Below the pieces are notes generated by a model. The model was not told the origin of the DNA, did no database searches, and saw only the letters and a list, made by a program, of their open reading frames with translations. Of a stretch of DNA of 64,000 nt, positions 25,694-33,482 are shown one piece after another. The stretch covers positions 22,941-86,940 of the forward strand of contig NZ_LAYQ01000009.1 of the NCBI RefSeq assembly GCF_000988205.1, given 5' to 3'. Source of the stretch: Corynebacterium minutissimum (GTDB lineage Bacteria; Actinomycetota; Actinomycetes; Mycobacteriales; Mycobacteriaceae). Positions within the stretch are counted from its first letter, which is position 1; each line of letters opens with the position of its first letter. A program made the position numbers and the translations under genes.

Positions 25694-27139
25694 CTAAGAG
25701 TCGATGCTGAGTAAGAGGAGTTCCGCACGGGTGACGGGATTGCCCAGGTCCACCCCGCAGAGGTTTTCTACCTTGTCTAGCCGGGCGCGCACCGTGTGGC
25801 GGTGAACGCCCAGCTCCGCCGCAGCGGTGGCCAAGTTGGCGTTGCCCACGAGGAAGGCGCGCAAGGTAGCGAGCAGCTCGGTGTTGTGCTGCGCGTCGTG
25901 GGCGGCCAAGCGGCTGACCGTGGCCGCGCGCCGGGCGCCGAGGGCCTCCGAGACGCCGGGTTCCACCAGCCAGGTAGGCGCAGCAGAATCAAAGGCCGCT
26001 ACGGTGCCAAGGGGCAGGCTGCGCGCATGGCTTTGAAGAGAAGACAGCAGTGCTGGGTTCAGCTCCTGCCACGCAACACCCCGAAGGGCGGAGACGCGAA
26101 GGTAGCGCGACTGTTTCTTGAACAGGTGTGAGGTTGCGGTTCCCGGAGGAAGCATGAGAAGTGCAGAATCCTGTTCCGGGCGGACGAAGCTGTGCGGCTC
26201 GGTCTTGCCGATCTCACTCACTGTGCGCGCGAGGCGTGAGGGGGTCGAGGCTGTGAGGTAGAGGATGTCCACGAGGTCGTGGCTATCAATCAAGTGAAAG
26301 GCCGCGTGCAGGGCGGGGGAGTCAACGCCGGCGAGCTGGGCATCAAGCGCTAGCGCCCCGAGAATAGCGTGGTTGTTGCCATCGGGGTGATCAAGCAGCA
26401 GGCTGGCCAGACCCGATAGATGCCGGATGAGCGCGCGCGAATAGGAATCGAACTTCTCCGAGCGCCTGGCGGCGACGGCCCAACGCCGGCCCGCGGAGCC
26501 GAAGGTGCTGGTGATGGTGGCACCTGTGCTTGTCGACGTCCCCGTGCCCCGCCCCGTCTGCTCCGCGGCCTCCACCGCGGCGTCGGCCGCACTGAGCTGG
26601 CCGCGATCGCTGCGGCTGAGCACCGCTCCGGAGGAACTGGCTACTGCTACAGCGGCGCTGAGTTGATTGCTCGCCTCATCGATGAGCGCTTGGATGCCCG
26701 ACACAGCTGCGTGATTGAGGCGCTCTTGTTGGCGGTGGAAGGTGAAGTGCGCATTGTTTTCGAGGCGGGCCTGTTCCTGGGCTACCGCAGTAGTGATGGA
26801 CACGAAGCGGGTGGCGCGCGGAATCTCAAAAAGGGTGAGGTGATGCTGGGAACAAGCACGGGTCAGTACGGGTGGTACCTCGGCGAAGGCGAGTCCGGTA
26901 CCGAAACCAATGCCGTGTACCCCGGCTGCGGCGAGAGCAGCGGCATAGTGCTCGAAGCCTTCCGGGTCGTCGCGGAAAACGAGCCCCAGAGTGAGCATGA
27001 GCGCGCCGGGAGAGGTGAACTCGGTGGGGTCCGCGAGCTCTGAAGCGTGGATGGTGCTGAACGCGGGTTTGCCCTCAACGAGCGGGCGCAGGTTCAGCGA
27101 GTGCTGGTTGGTGAGCCAGCGGAAGGAAATCTCACTCAT
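25694..27139 (-). CDS. PucR-family regulator (module B)
   Basis: This 481-residue regulator has an N-terminal PucR ligand domain (SEISFRWLTNQHSLNLRPL, residues about 1-125) and a C-terminal helix-turn-helix (NLATAAAELGVHRHTVRARL, near residue 440). It is a clear paralogue of the broken regulator at 24153-25689, and the two genes meet tail to tail with 4 bases between their stops. The ATG at 27139 has no ribosome site, but a TATAAA box (complement of 27171-27176) about 30 bases upstream suggests a very short leader. An upstream TTG (27169) would start inside that box. It is divergent from aminotransferase copy B, which is its likely target. Corynebacterial GabR is a family precedent. Confidence 0.85.
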   Translation of the reverse strand: MSEISFRWLTNQHSLNLRPLVEGKPAFSTIHASELADPTEFTSPGALMLTLGLVFRDDPEGFEHYAAALAAAGVHGIGFGTGLAFAEVPPVLTRACSQHHLTLFEIPRATRFVSITTAVAQEQARLENNAHFTFHRQQERLNHAAVSGIQALIDEASNQLSAAVAVASSSGAVLSRSDRGQLSAADAAVEAAEQTGRGTGTSTSTGATITSTFGSAGRRWAVAARRSEKFDSYSRALIRHLSGLASLLLDHPDGNNHAILGALALDAQLAGVDSPALHAAFHLIDSHDLVDILYLTASTPSRLARTVSEIGKTEPHSFVRPEQDSALLMLPPGTATSHLFKKQSRYLRVSALRGVAWQELNPALLSSLQSHARSLPLGTVAAFDSAAPTWLVEPGVSEALGARRAATVSRLAAHDAQHNTELLATLRAFLVGNANLATAAAELGVHRHTVRARLDKVENLCGVDLGNPVTRAELLLLSIDS

Positions 27140-27210
27140 GGTGGACAGGCTACACAGTTGTGGGCTCAAAATTTATACACCCTGTCGATAGTGTCGCAAG
27201 GGTGGTAGGG

Positions 27211-27225
27211 GCCACACTAAGTGGC
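27211..27225. promoter_or_regulatory. Candidate operator upstream of aminotransferase B
   Basis: An inverted repeat GCCAC-ACTAA-GTGGC lies in the 117-base divergent region, 32 bases before the aminotransferase start. It would suit the adjacent PucR-type protein. The sequence differs from the dyad in module A, so a shared operator is not supported. Confidence 0.3.
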
Positions 27226-27256
27226 ATCCTATTCATCCCAACACAAAAGGAAGACC

Positions 27257-28585
27257 ATGCAGGAACTTCAGTACCACATTGAGCAGTCCCGCCACCTGGG
27301 CCAGCAGGTCCCGGGTCCGAAGAGCGCCGCCCTGGATGAGCGTCGCAAGAATGCCCTCCCCGCGGGCATGGCGCCCTCGCTTCCGGGCTACGTGGTGGAC
27401 GCGGATGGCGGCATTCTTGCCGACGCCGACGGCAACCGCTTCATCGACCTTGCCTCCGGCATCGCCGTGACCTCCGCTGGTGCTTCTAACCCGGCCGTCG
27501 TGGCCGCGGTGCAGGAAGCTGTTGCACACTTCACCCACACCTCCTTCACCATTTCCCCGTACGAGTCCTACGTGGCCGTGGCAGAAAAACTCAACGAGGT
27601 CACCCCGGGTGATCACCCGAAAAAGACTGCGCTGTTCAACTCCGGCGCGGAGGCTGTTGAGAATGCCGTGAAGATTGCCCGCAACTACACCGGCAAGCGC
27701 GGCGTTGTCGTCATGGACCGCGCCTTCCATGGACGCACCAACCTGACCATGGCGATGACCGCCAAGCAGTCGCCCTACAAGAATGGCTTCGGTCCCTTCG
27801 CGCCGGAGATCTACCGCGCCCCGATGTCCTACCCGCTGCGTGACGGCCTGAGCGGCGCCGAGGCTGCCAAGAAGACCATCACCATGATTGAGCAGGAAGT
27901 CGGCGCAGCCAACCTGGCCTGCGTTGTCGCTGAGCCGATCCAGGGCGAGGGCGGTTTCGTCGTCCCTGCCGAGGGCTACCTCACAGCAATCCAGAAGTGG
28001 TGCAACGACAACGACGTGGTCTTCATCGTCGACGAGATCCAGGCAGGCATGATGCGCACCGGTACCTGGTTCGCCTCCGATCATGAGGGCATCGTTCCGG
28101 ACATGGTGACCATTGCGAAGGGCATTGCCTCCGGCATGCCGCTGTCCGCAGTGACCGGCCGTGCGGAGATCATGGATGCTCCGCAGCCGGGCGGCCTGGG
28201 CGGTACCTACACGGGTAACCCGGTGGCTTGTGCTGCTGCGCTGGCAACCTTCAAGGAGTTCGAGGAGAAGGACTTCGGTGCACGTGCCCAGAACCTGGAG
28301 AAGATTGCCCGCGAGGAGCTGGAACCCATCCTGGGCGATGAGCGCGTAGCAGAGTTCCGCGGCCGCGGCGCCATGCTCGCCCTCGAATTCGTTACCGCTG
28401 AGGGTGAGCCGGATGCTGAGCTGGTGCACAAGATTGTCGACGCCGCCAAGGCCGAGGGCGTGCTCATGCTCACCTGCGGCCTCGACCACAACGTCATCCG
28501 CTTCCTGCCCTCCCTGGCTATCCCGGAAGACCTGTGGCGTGAGGCGCTGCAGGTCGTCGTCAAGCAGTTCAACGAGTACAAGTAA
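27257..28585 (+). CDS. gabT: 4-aminobutyrate-type aminotransferase, copy B
   Basis: This 442-residue class III PLP aminotransferase has FIVDEIQAGMMRTG for the PLP ring aspartate and MVTIAKGIASGMPLSA with the Schiff-base lysine. It closely resembles copy A across its length (shared GIAVTSAGASN, AFHGRTNLTMAMTAK, EIYRAPMSYPLRDGL). ATG 27257 follows AAAAGGAAG; an upstream in-frame codon at 27221 adds only 12 non-conserved residues. It is followed by a short hairpin and then an amino-acid permease on the same strand, giving a regulator-aminotransferase-transporter set as in corynebacterial GABA use. A succinate-semialdehyde-type dehydrogenase lies at 30902-32277, but in a different operon. GABA is the best guess. 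Confidence 0.88.
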   Translation: MQELQYHIEQSRHLGQQVPGPKSAALDERRKNALPAGMAPSLPGYVVDADGGILADADGNRFIDLASGIAVTSAGASNPAVVAAVQEAVAHFTHTSFTISPYESYVAVAEKLNEVTPGDHPKKTALFNSGAEAVENAVKIARNYTGKRGVVVMDRAFHGRTNLTMAMTAKQSPYKNGFGPFAPEIYRAPMSYPLRDGLSGAEAAKKTITMIEQEVGAANLACVVAEPIQGEGGFVVPAEGYLTAIQKWCNDNDVVFIVDEIQAGMMRTGTWFASDHEGIVPDMVTIAKGIASGMPLSAVTGRAEIMDAPQPGGLGGTYTGNPVACAAALATFKEFEEKDFGARAQNLEKIAREELEPILGDERVAEFRGRGAMLALEFVTAEGEPDAELVHKIVDAAKAEGVLMLTCGLDHNVIRFLPSLAIPEDLWREALQVVVKQFNEYK

Positions 28586-28598
28586 GGCGACTGTAGTT

Positions 28599-28622
28599 CT
28601 CACCCGGCGATGGCCGGGTGAG
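28599..28622 (+). terminator. Weak hairpin between gabT and the permease
   Basis: A 9-bp stem (CTCACCCGG at 28599-28607, CCGGGTGAG at 28614-28622) has a 6-base loop and is followed by TTCACGTTTTAA. It may reduce permease expression relative to the aminotransferase rather than end transcription fully. Confidence 0.5.
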
Positions 28623-28663
28623 TTCACGTTTTAATAGCCATTTAAAAGTCATCGGAGAAGTCT

Positions 28664-29893
28664 TTGTCCAACAACATTTCTGTGCCGCAGAAGGATGAGT
28701 CCACGGCGGAGTTCAAACCCGCGCTGTCCTTCGTGCAGGGCATCGCCCTCATCTTCGGCACCAACATCGGTGCTGGTGTCCTCTCTATTCCTTATGCTGC
28801 CCGCAACGGAGGGTTCCTCGCACTCGTTATCGCTTTGCTGATAGCAGGCACCCTCACGACCATTTCCATGCTGTACGTGGCGGAGACAGCCATGCGCACC
28901 AAGGCGCCGCTGCAGGTTTCCGGATTGGCGGAGCATTACCTAGGGCAGTGGGGCCGCTGGTTGGTTTTCGTGGCCATCATCGTCAACGGCATCGGTGCGC
29001 TGATTGCCTATGCTGCTGGTTCGGGTGACTTGATCAACAACATCTTCGGGTTGCCGCCGCTACTCGGCACGCTGATCTTCTTCGGCTTCGGTTCGTGGGT
29101 GATGTACCGCGGCCTGCACACCACGGGTGCAGCTGAGGGAGCCATCACTGCCGGTATGGCGATCATTATCGCGGTGCTGTGTGGATGGACAATCCTGGGA
29201 CCGGGTATCAAGGCTGAGAACCTGCTGGTTCTTCATCCCTTCTTCATTGTCCCGATTCTGAACCTCGCGGTGTTCTCCTTCCTGGCGCAGTATGTGGTTC
29301 CGGAGCTGGTACAAGGAATGGACCCGGCTAAGCCGCAGCAGACCGCGCGGGCAATTGTGCTCGGCATGGTGGTGACGGGCTTTACCTTGGCGTTGGTTCC
29401 TTTTGCCGCCCTTGGTCTGCTTGGCATGGAGGTCACCGAGGTGGTGACCATTGCCTGGGGTGAGGCCCTTGGTCCAGTGGCCTACTACATGGCCAATATC
29501 TTTGCGCTGGCTGCCATGCTGACTTCGTTCTTGGCGATTGGTTTTACCACCATGCGCAACGTCTTGGACATCTTCCACTGGGAAGGCGTGAAGGGACAGC
29601 GCATCGTAGCGGTGGCGCTGACGGTTGTTCCGCCATTGGTGATTTCCATTGCTGGCCTCGGCGGCTTCGTTGCGGCATTGTCCTATGCCGGTGGCTTCGC
29701 GGGCGCCATCATGTCCGTCATCCCGGTGATGCTGCTGCACGCCTCCCGTAAGAAGGGCGACCGCGACCCGGGTTGGAACGTGGGCGGACTCGCACACCCG
29801 GTAATTCAGGGCACCATCATCGTGGTTTATGTCTTGGCCTTCATCTACTCGATCATTTCCATCCTCGGGTTGGTGCCGGCAGGCTGGGCTTAG
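28664..29893 (+). CDS. Amino-acid permease of the hydroxy/aromatic amino acid (HAAAP/AAAP) type
   Basis: This 409-residue membrane transporter has about 11 hydrophobic segments. The first shows the broken-helix motif IFGTNIGAGVLSIPYAARNG characteristic of the aromatic/hydroxy amino-acid permeases (TyrP/SdaC-like). It starts at TTG 28664, with GGAG 8 bases upstream. It lies 78 bases downstream of aminotransferase copy B and is probably its co-transcribed importer. Known GABA permeases belong mainly to another APC branch, so a different amino-acid substrate is possible and would argue that the module does not act on GABA itself. Confidence 0.8.
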   Translation: MSNNISVPQKDESTAEFKPALSFVQGIALIFGTNIGAGVLSIPYAARNGGFLALVIALLIAGTLTTISMLYVAETAMRTKAPLQVSGLAEHYLGQWGRWLVFVAIIVNGIGALIAYAAGSGDLINNIFGLPPLLGTLIFFGFGSWVMYRGLHTTGAAEGAITAGMAIIIAVLCGWTILGPGIKAENLLVLHPFFIVPILNLAVFSFLAQYVVPELVQGMDPAKPQQTARAIVLGMVVTGFTLALVPFAALGLLGMEVTEVVTIAWGEALGPVAYYMANIFALAAMLTSFLAIGFTTMRNVLDIFHWEGVKGQRIVAVALTVVPPLVISIAGLGGFVAALSYAGGFAGAIMSVIPVMLLHASRKKGDRDPGWNVGGLAHPVIQGTIIVVYVLAFIYSIISILGLVPAGWA

Positions 29894-29929
29894 GGCCGGC
29901 TTTTAGATGCGGCACTTTTAGACGCGACG

Positions 29930-30000
29930 AACTCGCCTAGTTGCCAAAGTTCGGGCCAGATCTTGAGTCAGGAGCGTTGGTTTTGGCAGAACGGGCAGTT
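29930..30000. repeat. 71-nt hairpin repeat, copy 1
   Basis: This intergenic element has the same length (71 nt) as one at 37580-37650, with 58 of 71 positions identical and no gaps. Both fold around TGCCAAAG (29942-29949) and TTTTGGCA (29981-29988), one G-T wobble in this copy. The outer AACT/AGTT arms are kept, less perfectly than in copy 2. Confidence 0.7.
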
Positions 30001-30023
30001 GTAGCCCGGCCCTGGAACTAGAC

Positions 30024-30090
30024 CATGCCGAAAACACGAAAAGGCTGGGCTGCTCCCCATATCAAGGAGCGGCCCAGCCTTTCGGCATGC
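30024..30090. terminator. Strong bidirectional terminator between permease and SnoaL gene
   Basis: A long nested hairpin has outer arms CATGCCGAAA (30024-30033) and TTTCGGCATG (30081-30090), and inner arms AAAGGCTGGGC and GCCCAGCCTTT with GCTCC/GGAGC near the loop. It lies between convergent genes ending at 29893 and 30119. Confidence 0.8.
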
Positions 30091-30118
30091 TGCCTAGGTT
30101 TGCAACTGAGGCTACGGC

Positions 30119-30892
30119 CTAGAAGATGCCGTGCTTATGAAGCGCCTCGTCATCGGACGGGACCTCAGAAATGGCATCCCACATTTCGACGAGCTTGCCG
30201 TCCTCGACGCGCCACAGCTCGCAATAGGAATGGCGCGCACCAGCGATGCTGCCTTCGGAATGGGTCAGAACGAACTGTCCTTGTGCAACCGTGCGGTGGA
30301 TGCGCTCATACTCTAGACCTTCGCCATCCTCCTGCAGCTTGGTGAGGAAATCGACACAGTTCTGAGCGCCATCGGCGATATCAGGGGAGTGCTGGGCAAA
30401 CTGATCATCACGGGTGTTGTCGATGAAGCCGGAGTAATCAGCGCCGATGAGCGAGCGGGTGAAGAACTCGATGACGAACTCTCGGTTCTGCTCGGTGAGG
30501 CTCTCATCACCGATCTCGGTAGCGCCATCGAGCTGCGTGCGGCCGCTTGCGTTCGGTTCTGCCAGGGGAACGAGGTTGTCCCAGTGCTCGACAATCTTGT
30601 CTCCCTCGACGCGGTAAATATCGAAACCGACGAAGGGCTCATCCTCGATGCCGTCGAAGCGACCATGCAAAGCGACGAGGCCGTTGGCTTCGTCGGCAAT
30701 CACCCGGGCGTTGGTGTACTTCAGGCCCTCGCCCAGATCCGTGACAAACTTCTTGAGACCTTCTGCATCATTAGCGATGAGGGGAGAGTGCTCCACGAAG
30801 TTGTCGGCGAAGTGCTTGTCCAGGACGGAGGTATCGTGGCCGTCGAAAAGCGCGGTGTGGACCTCGAGAACGAAGTTTCCTAGTGACGTCAT
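30119..30892 (-). CDS. Tandem SnoaL-like (NTF2-fold) protein
   Basis: This 257-residue protein is built of two SnoaL-like/NTF2 halves. The first runs about residues 1-125 (VLDKHFADNFVEHSPLIAND then VEHWDNLVPLAEPN) and the second about 140-257 (FIDNTRDDQFAQHSPDIAD then LVEMWDAISEVP). Each half keeps the N-F/Q-x-x-HSP and W-D signature of the fold. SnoaL proteins include cyclases, hydroxylases and many uncharacterised small-molecule binders, so no reaction is assigned. AAGGAG precedes the ATG at 30892, which lies 9 bases after the aldehyde dehydrogenase stop, so the two are co-transcribed. A detoxification or isomerase role on the aldehyde or acid product is possible but unproved. Confidence 0.75.
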   Translation of the reverse strand: MTSLGNFVLEVHTALFDGHDTSVLDKHFADNFVEHSPLIANDAEGLKKFVTDLGEGLKYTNARVIADEANGLVALHGRFDGIEDEPFVGFDIYRVEGDKIVEHWDNLVPLAEPNASGRTQLDGATEIGDESLTEQNREFVIEFFTRSLIGADYSGFIDNTRDDQFAQHSPDIADGAQNCVDFLTKLQEDGEGLEYERIHRTVAQGQFVLTHSEGSIAGARHSYCELWRVEDGKLVEMWDAISEVPSDDEALHKHGIF

Positions 30893-30901
30893 GGGATCTC
30901 C

Positions 30902-32277
30902 TTAGTTGGCCACGAAGTAGGTGCGCTTGTTGACGAACTCATCCATACCGTAGGGGCCCAGCTCGCGGCCGTAGCCGGAGTTCTTCACACCACCGAACGG
31001 GACCTCGGCGCCCTCCGCCGCGTAGGTGTTGACGTTGGACATGCCGACCTCCAGGCGCTGGGCAATCTTCTCAGCGCGCTCGACGTCCTTGGAGAAGACG
31101 CAACCGCCCAGGCCGTACTGGGTGTCGTTGGCCAGCTCGAGAGCCTCTTCGTCGCTGCTGACCTTGAACACGGTCGCCACGGGGCCGAAGAGTTCTTCGT
31201 AGTAGACATCAGAGCCAACCGGGACATCGGTCAGCACGGCGGGGCTGAAGTAGGAAGACTTCTCATCCGCAAGCTCACCGCCGACGTGCAGGGTGGCGCC
31301 GGCGGCCACGATGCGGTCGATCTGATCCTTGAGGTTTTCTGCCGCGCTGCGCGAAGACAACGGGGTGTAGACGGTTTCGGAAGCCTCCTGCGGGGTACCA
31401 GGCTTCATAGCCTTTGCGAGCTCGACCAGCTCAGCGACGAACTCGTCGTAGATATCGTCCATCACGATCAGGCGCTTGTTGGAGTTACACGCCTGGCCGG
31501 TGTTGTACATGCGGGTCTCCCACGCGTCCTTGGCTGCCTGCTTGACGTCATCGGTGTCGAGGATGACGTACGGGTCGGAGCCACCGAGCTCCAGTACTGC
31601 CTTCTTGAGGTTCTTCGCAGCCAGAGAGCCCACCGCAGCACCAGCGCGTTCGGAGCCGGTGAGGGACACACCGCGCAGCTCCTTGTGCTCGATGATCTTC
31701 TCTGCCTGCTCGTGGGTAGCGAAGACGTTGGTGTAGACGCCCTTGGGAACACCGGCATCATCCATGATCTTCTGGATGGCAAGCGCGGAGCGCGGGCAGA
31801 TGGTGGCGTGCTTCAAGACGATGGTGTTGCCCAGCATCAGGTTCGGGGCGGCGAAGCGCGCGACCTGGTAGTAGGGGAAGTTCCACGGCATGATGCCCAG
31901 CAGAGCGCCGATGGGGCGGCGCTGAATGTAGCCCTTGCCGTCCATCTCGACGGGGATTTCCTCGTCGGCGGCGAACTTGGGGCCGTTGTCGGCGTAGTAG
32001 CTAAAGATAGCGCCGCTGAACTCAGCCTCCTCGACGCCCTCGGAGATCGGCTTGCCCATTTCGGTAGCGATGATCTCTGCGAGCTCATCCTTGCGCTCTT
32101 CGAAGAGCTCGGCAACGCGCGTGACTACCTTGCGCGCTCCTCGATCGGGGTCTCGCGCCAGCTGAGGAATGCCTCGTGCGCGGAGTCGACAGCGGCCAGG
32201 ACCTCCTGGTCAGTAGCGTGATCAAAAGTCTCGAGAACCTCACCGGTAGCGGGGTTTTCTACGCGAAATCCGGACAT
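30902..32277 (-). pseudogene. Aldehyde dehydrogenase (succinate-semialdehyde type), interrupted by one frameshift
   Basis: This NAD(P)-dependent enzyme would oxidise an aldehyde to its acid. ATG 32277 follows GGAGG, and the first 50 residues (SGFRVENPATGEVLETFDHA to PIEERAR) read in one frame. One base appears missing at about 32129-32137 (GCGCAAGG on the coding strand). The next frame continues KVVTRVAELFEERKDELAEI and runs to 30902. The remainder has MPWNFPYYQVARFAAPNLM, the glutamate block LELGGSDPYVIL and the catalytic cysteine block NTGQACNSNKRLIV, giving about 458 residues, as in short GabD-type enzymes. It heads a unit with the SnoaL gene and has a good promoter upstream. It could serve GABA breakdown or the aldehyde made by the ThDP enzyme at 34833-36517. 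Confidence 0.85.
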
Positions 32278-32316
32278 TGCTTCATCCTCCAATGATTGAA
32301 GTGTGTATGGGTTGCG

Positions 32317-32358
32317 CCCCATTATGGGGTTGTATGTGACTTATTGCAAGGTCCTTGC
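32317..32358 (-). promoter_or_regulatory. Promoter with two overlapping palindromes, upstream of the aldehyde dehydrogenase
   Basis: On the minus strand, a -35 TTGCAA (32344-32349) and -10 CATAAT (32321-32326) are spaced 17 bases apart, about 45 bases upstream of the ATG. The -10 lies in a palindrome CCCCAT-T-ATGGGG (32317-32329) and the -35 in GCAAGG-T-CCTTGC (32346-32358). Both look like operator sites for repression. Confidence 0.55.
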
Positions 32359-32428
32359 GTTTTATGTCATTTGTCTCAGTATGGGCTTATGGGGCACTTG
32401 GGCTGAGGGGGTGAAAGAAGGAGGCCAC

Positions 32429-33469
32429 CTAGCCCCGCCAAGGCTCAATGCCTGCGCGGCGCCAGGCCTCCAAGAACTGGGTAGTTTCTGCTTCGTCCGT
32501 GATGGACACGCGCACGCCCTCATCGAGGTAGCGGCGGATGACCACGCCTTCATCAAGCATCTTCGTCTCCACCTCCGCGGCATCCGCGCGCGGCAGCCAG
32601 ACAAAGTTGCCGTAGGACTTCTCAGCTCCCAGTTCCGCGCAGACGCGGTCGCGTTGTGCCTTGGTGATCTCAACGGCGTCGTCAAGCTCGTCATGGCGCT
32701 TGAGCACCTCCACGGCGGCAGTTTCTGCCATGGCGGTCACCGTCAGCGGCAGGGAGAGCAGCTGCAGCGCGTTGATGATTTCTGGTCCTGCCACCGCGTA
32801 GCCCACACGCATACCAGCCAGACCCCATGCCTTGGAGAATGTGCGCACTCCAAGCAGGTTGGGGTAGCGCTGGTATTCCTCGACTGAATCTGGGGTATCG
32901 GGGGCGTCGTTGTACTCCCAGTAGGCCTCATCCAGCAGGACCACGACATCCTCGGGCACCCGGTCCATGAAGGCGCGGAATTCACCGCGCGTGATGACCG
33001 TGCCCGTCGGGTTGTTGGGGTTGCACAGGATGATGAGCTTGGTCTTCTCCGTCAGGGCGGCAAGGACTGCCTCCAAATCGACGCGGTAATCCTCCGTGAG
33101 CGGGACCAGAATCGGTTCCGCGCCGGCCATGCGCACGTAGAGGGGGTAAGCCTCAAAGCTGCGCCAAGGCACGATGACCTCATCGCCGGTGTGGCAGGAC
33201 GCCAAGATGGTGGCCTGCAGGATGGGCGTGGAGCCCGCAGAGACGAAGATGTGATCCGCCGGAACCCCCAGGTAATTGCACAAGGCGTTGGTGAGCTCCA
33301 GGCTGCCGGGCTGCTGGTAGCGGTTGGTGGTGCGGGCGGCGTCGGCAACCGCGGCAATAATGTCCTCGGCGGGCTGGAAGGGGACCTCATTGGAGGAGAG
33401 TTTCAAGGCATGGGGGAAATCCTTGCCTACCTTGTACTCGGGGAAGCTTGAGAGATCATTACGAAGCAT
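32429..33469 (-). CDS. pat: Aromatic amino-acid aminotransferase (Pat/HisC-like)
   Basis: This 346-residue class I/II PLP aminotransferase is similar to corynebacterial Pat and histidinol-phosphate aminotransferase. Visible features are KLSSNEVPFQPAEDIIAAV near the N-terminus, the PLP stretch LIILCNPNNPTGT, DEAYWEYN, the Schiff-base lysine in RTFSKAWGLAGMRVGYA and a C-terminal arginine region RVSITDEAETTQF. It would exchange an aromatic amino acid with a 2-oxo acid. ATG 33469 gives correct spacing to AAAGGA; a GTG two codons upstream is too close. It lies 13 bases downstream of an amino-acid permease and below a ThDP enzyme, so it likely feeds oxo acid to the latter. An imidazolyl (HisC) role is less likely outside a his operon. 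Confidence 0.85.
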   Translation of the reverse strand: MLRNDLSSFPEYKVGKDFPHALKLSSNEVPFQPAEDIIAAVADAARTTNRYQQPGSLELTNALCNYLGVPADHIFVSAGSTPILQATILASCHTGDEVIVPWRSFEAYPLYVRMAGAEPILVPLTEDYRVDLEAVLAALTEKTKLIILCNPNNPTGTVITRGEFRAFMDRVPEDVVVLLDEAYWEYNDAPDTPDSVEEYQRYPNLLGVRTFSKAWGLAGMRVGYAVAGPEIINALQLLSLPLTVTAMAETAAVEVLKRHDELDDAVEITKAQRDRVCAELGAEKSYGNFVWLPRADAAEVETKMLDEGVVIRRYLDEGVRVSITDEAETTQFLEAWRRAGIEPWRG

Positions 33470-33482
33470 TTTCACGTCCTTT

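Noticed and set aside
27233..28627. Long minus-strand frame opposite aminotransferase copy B
   Set aside because: Shadow of the conserved aminotransferase; the plus-strand frame holds all PLP motifs.
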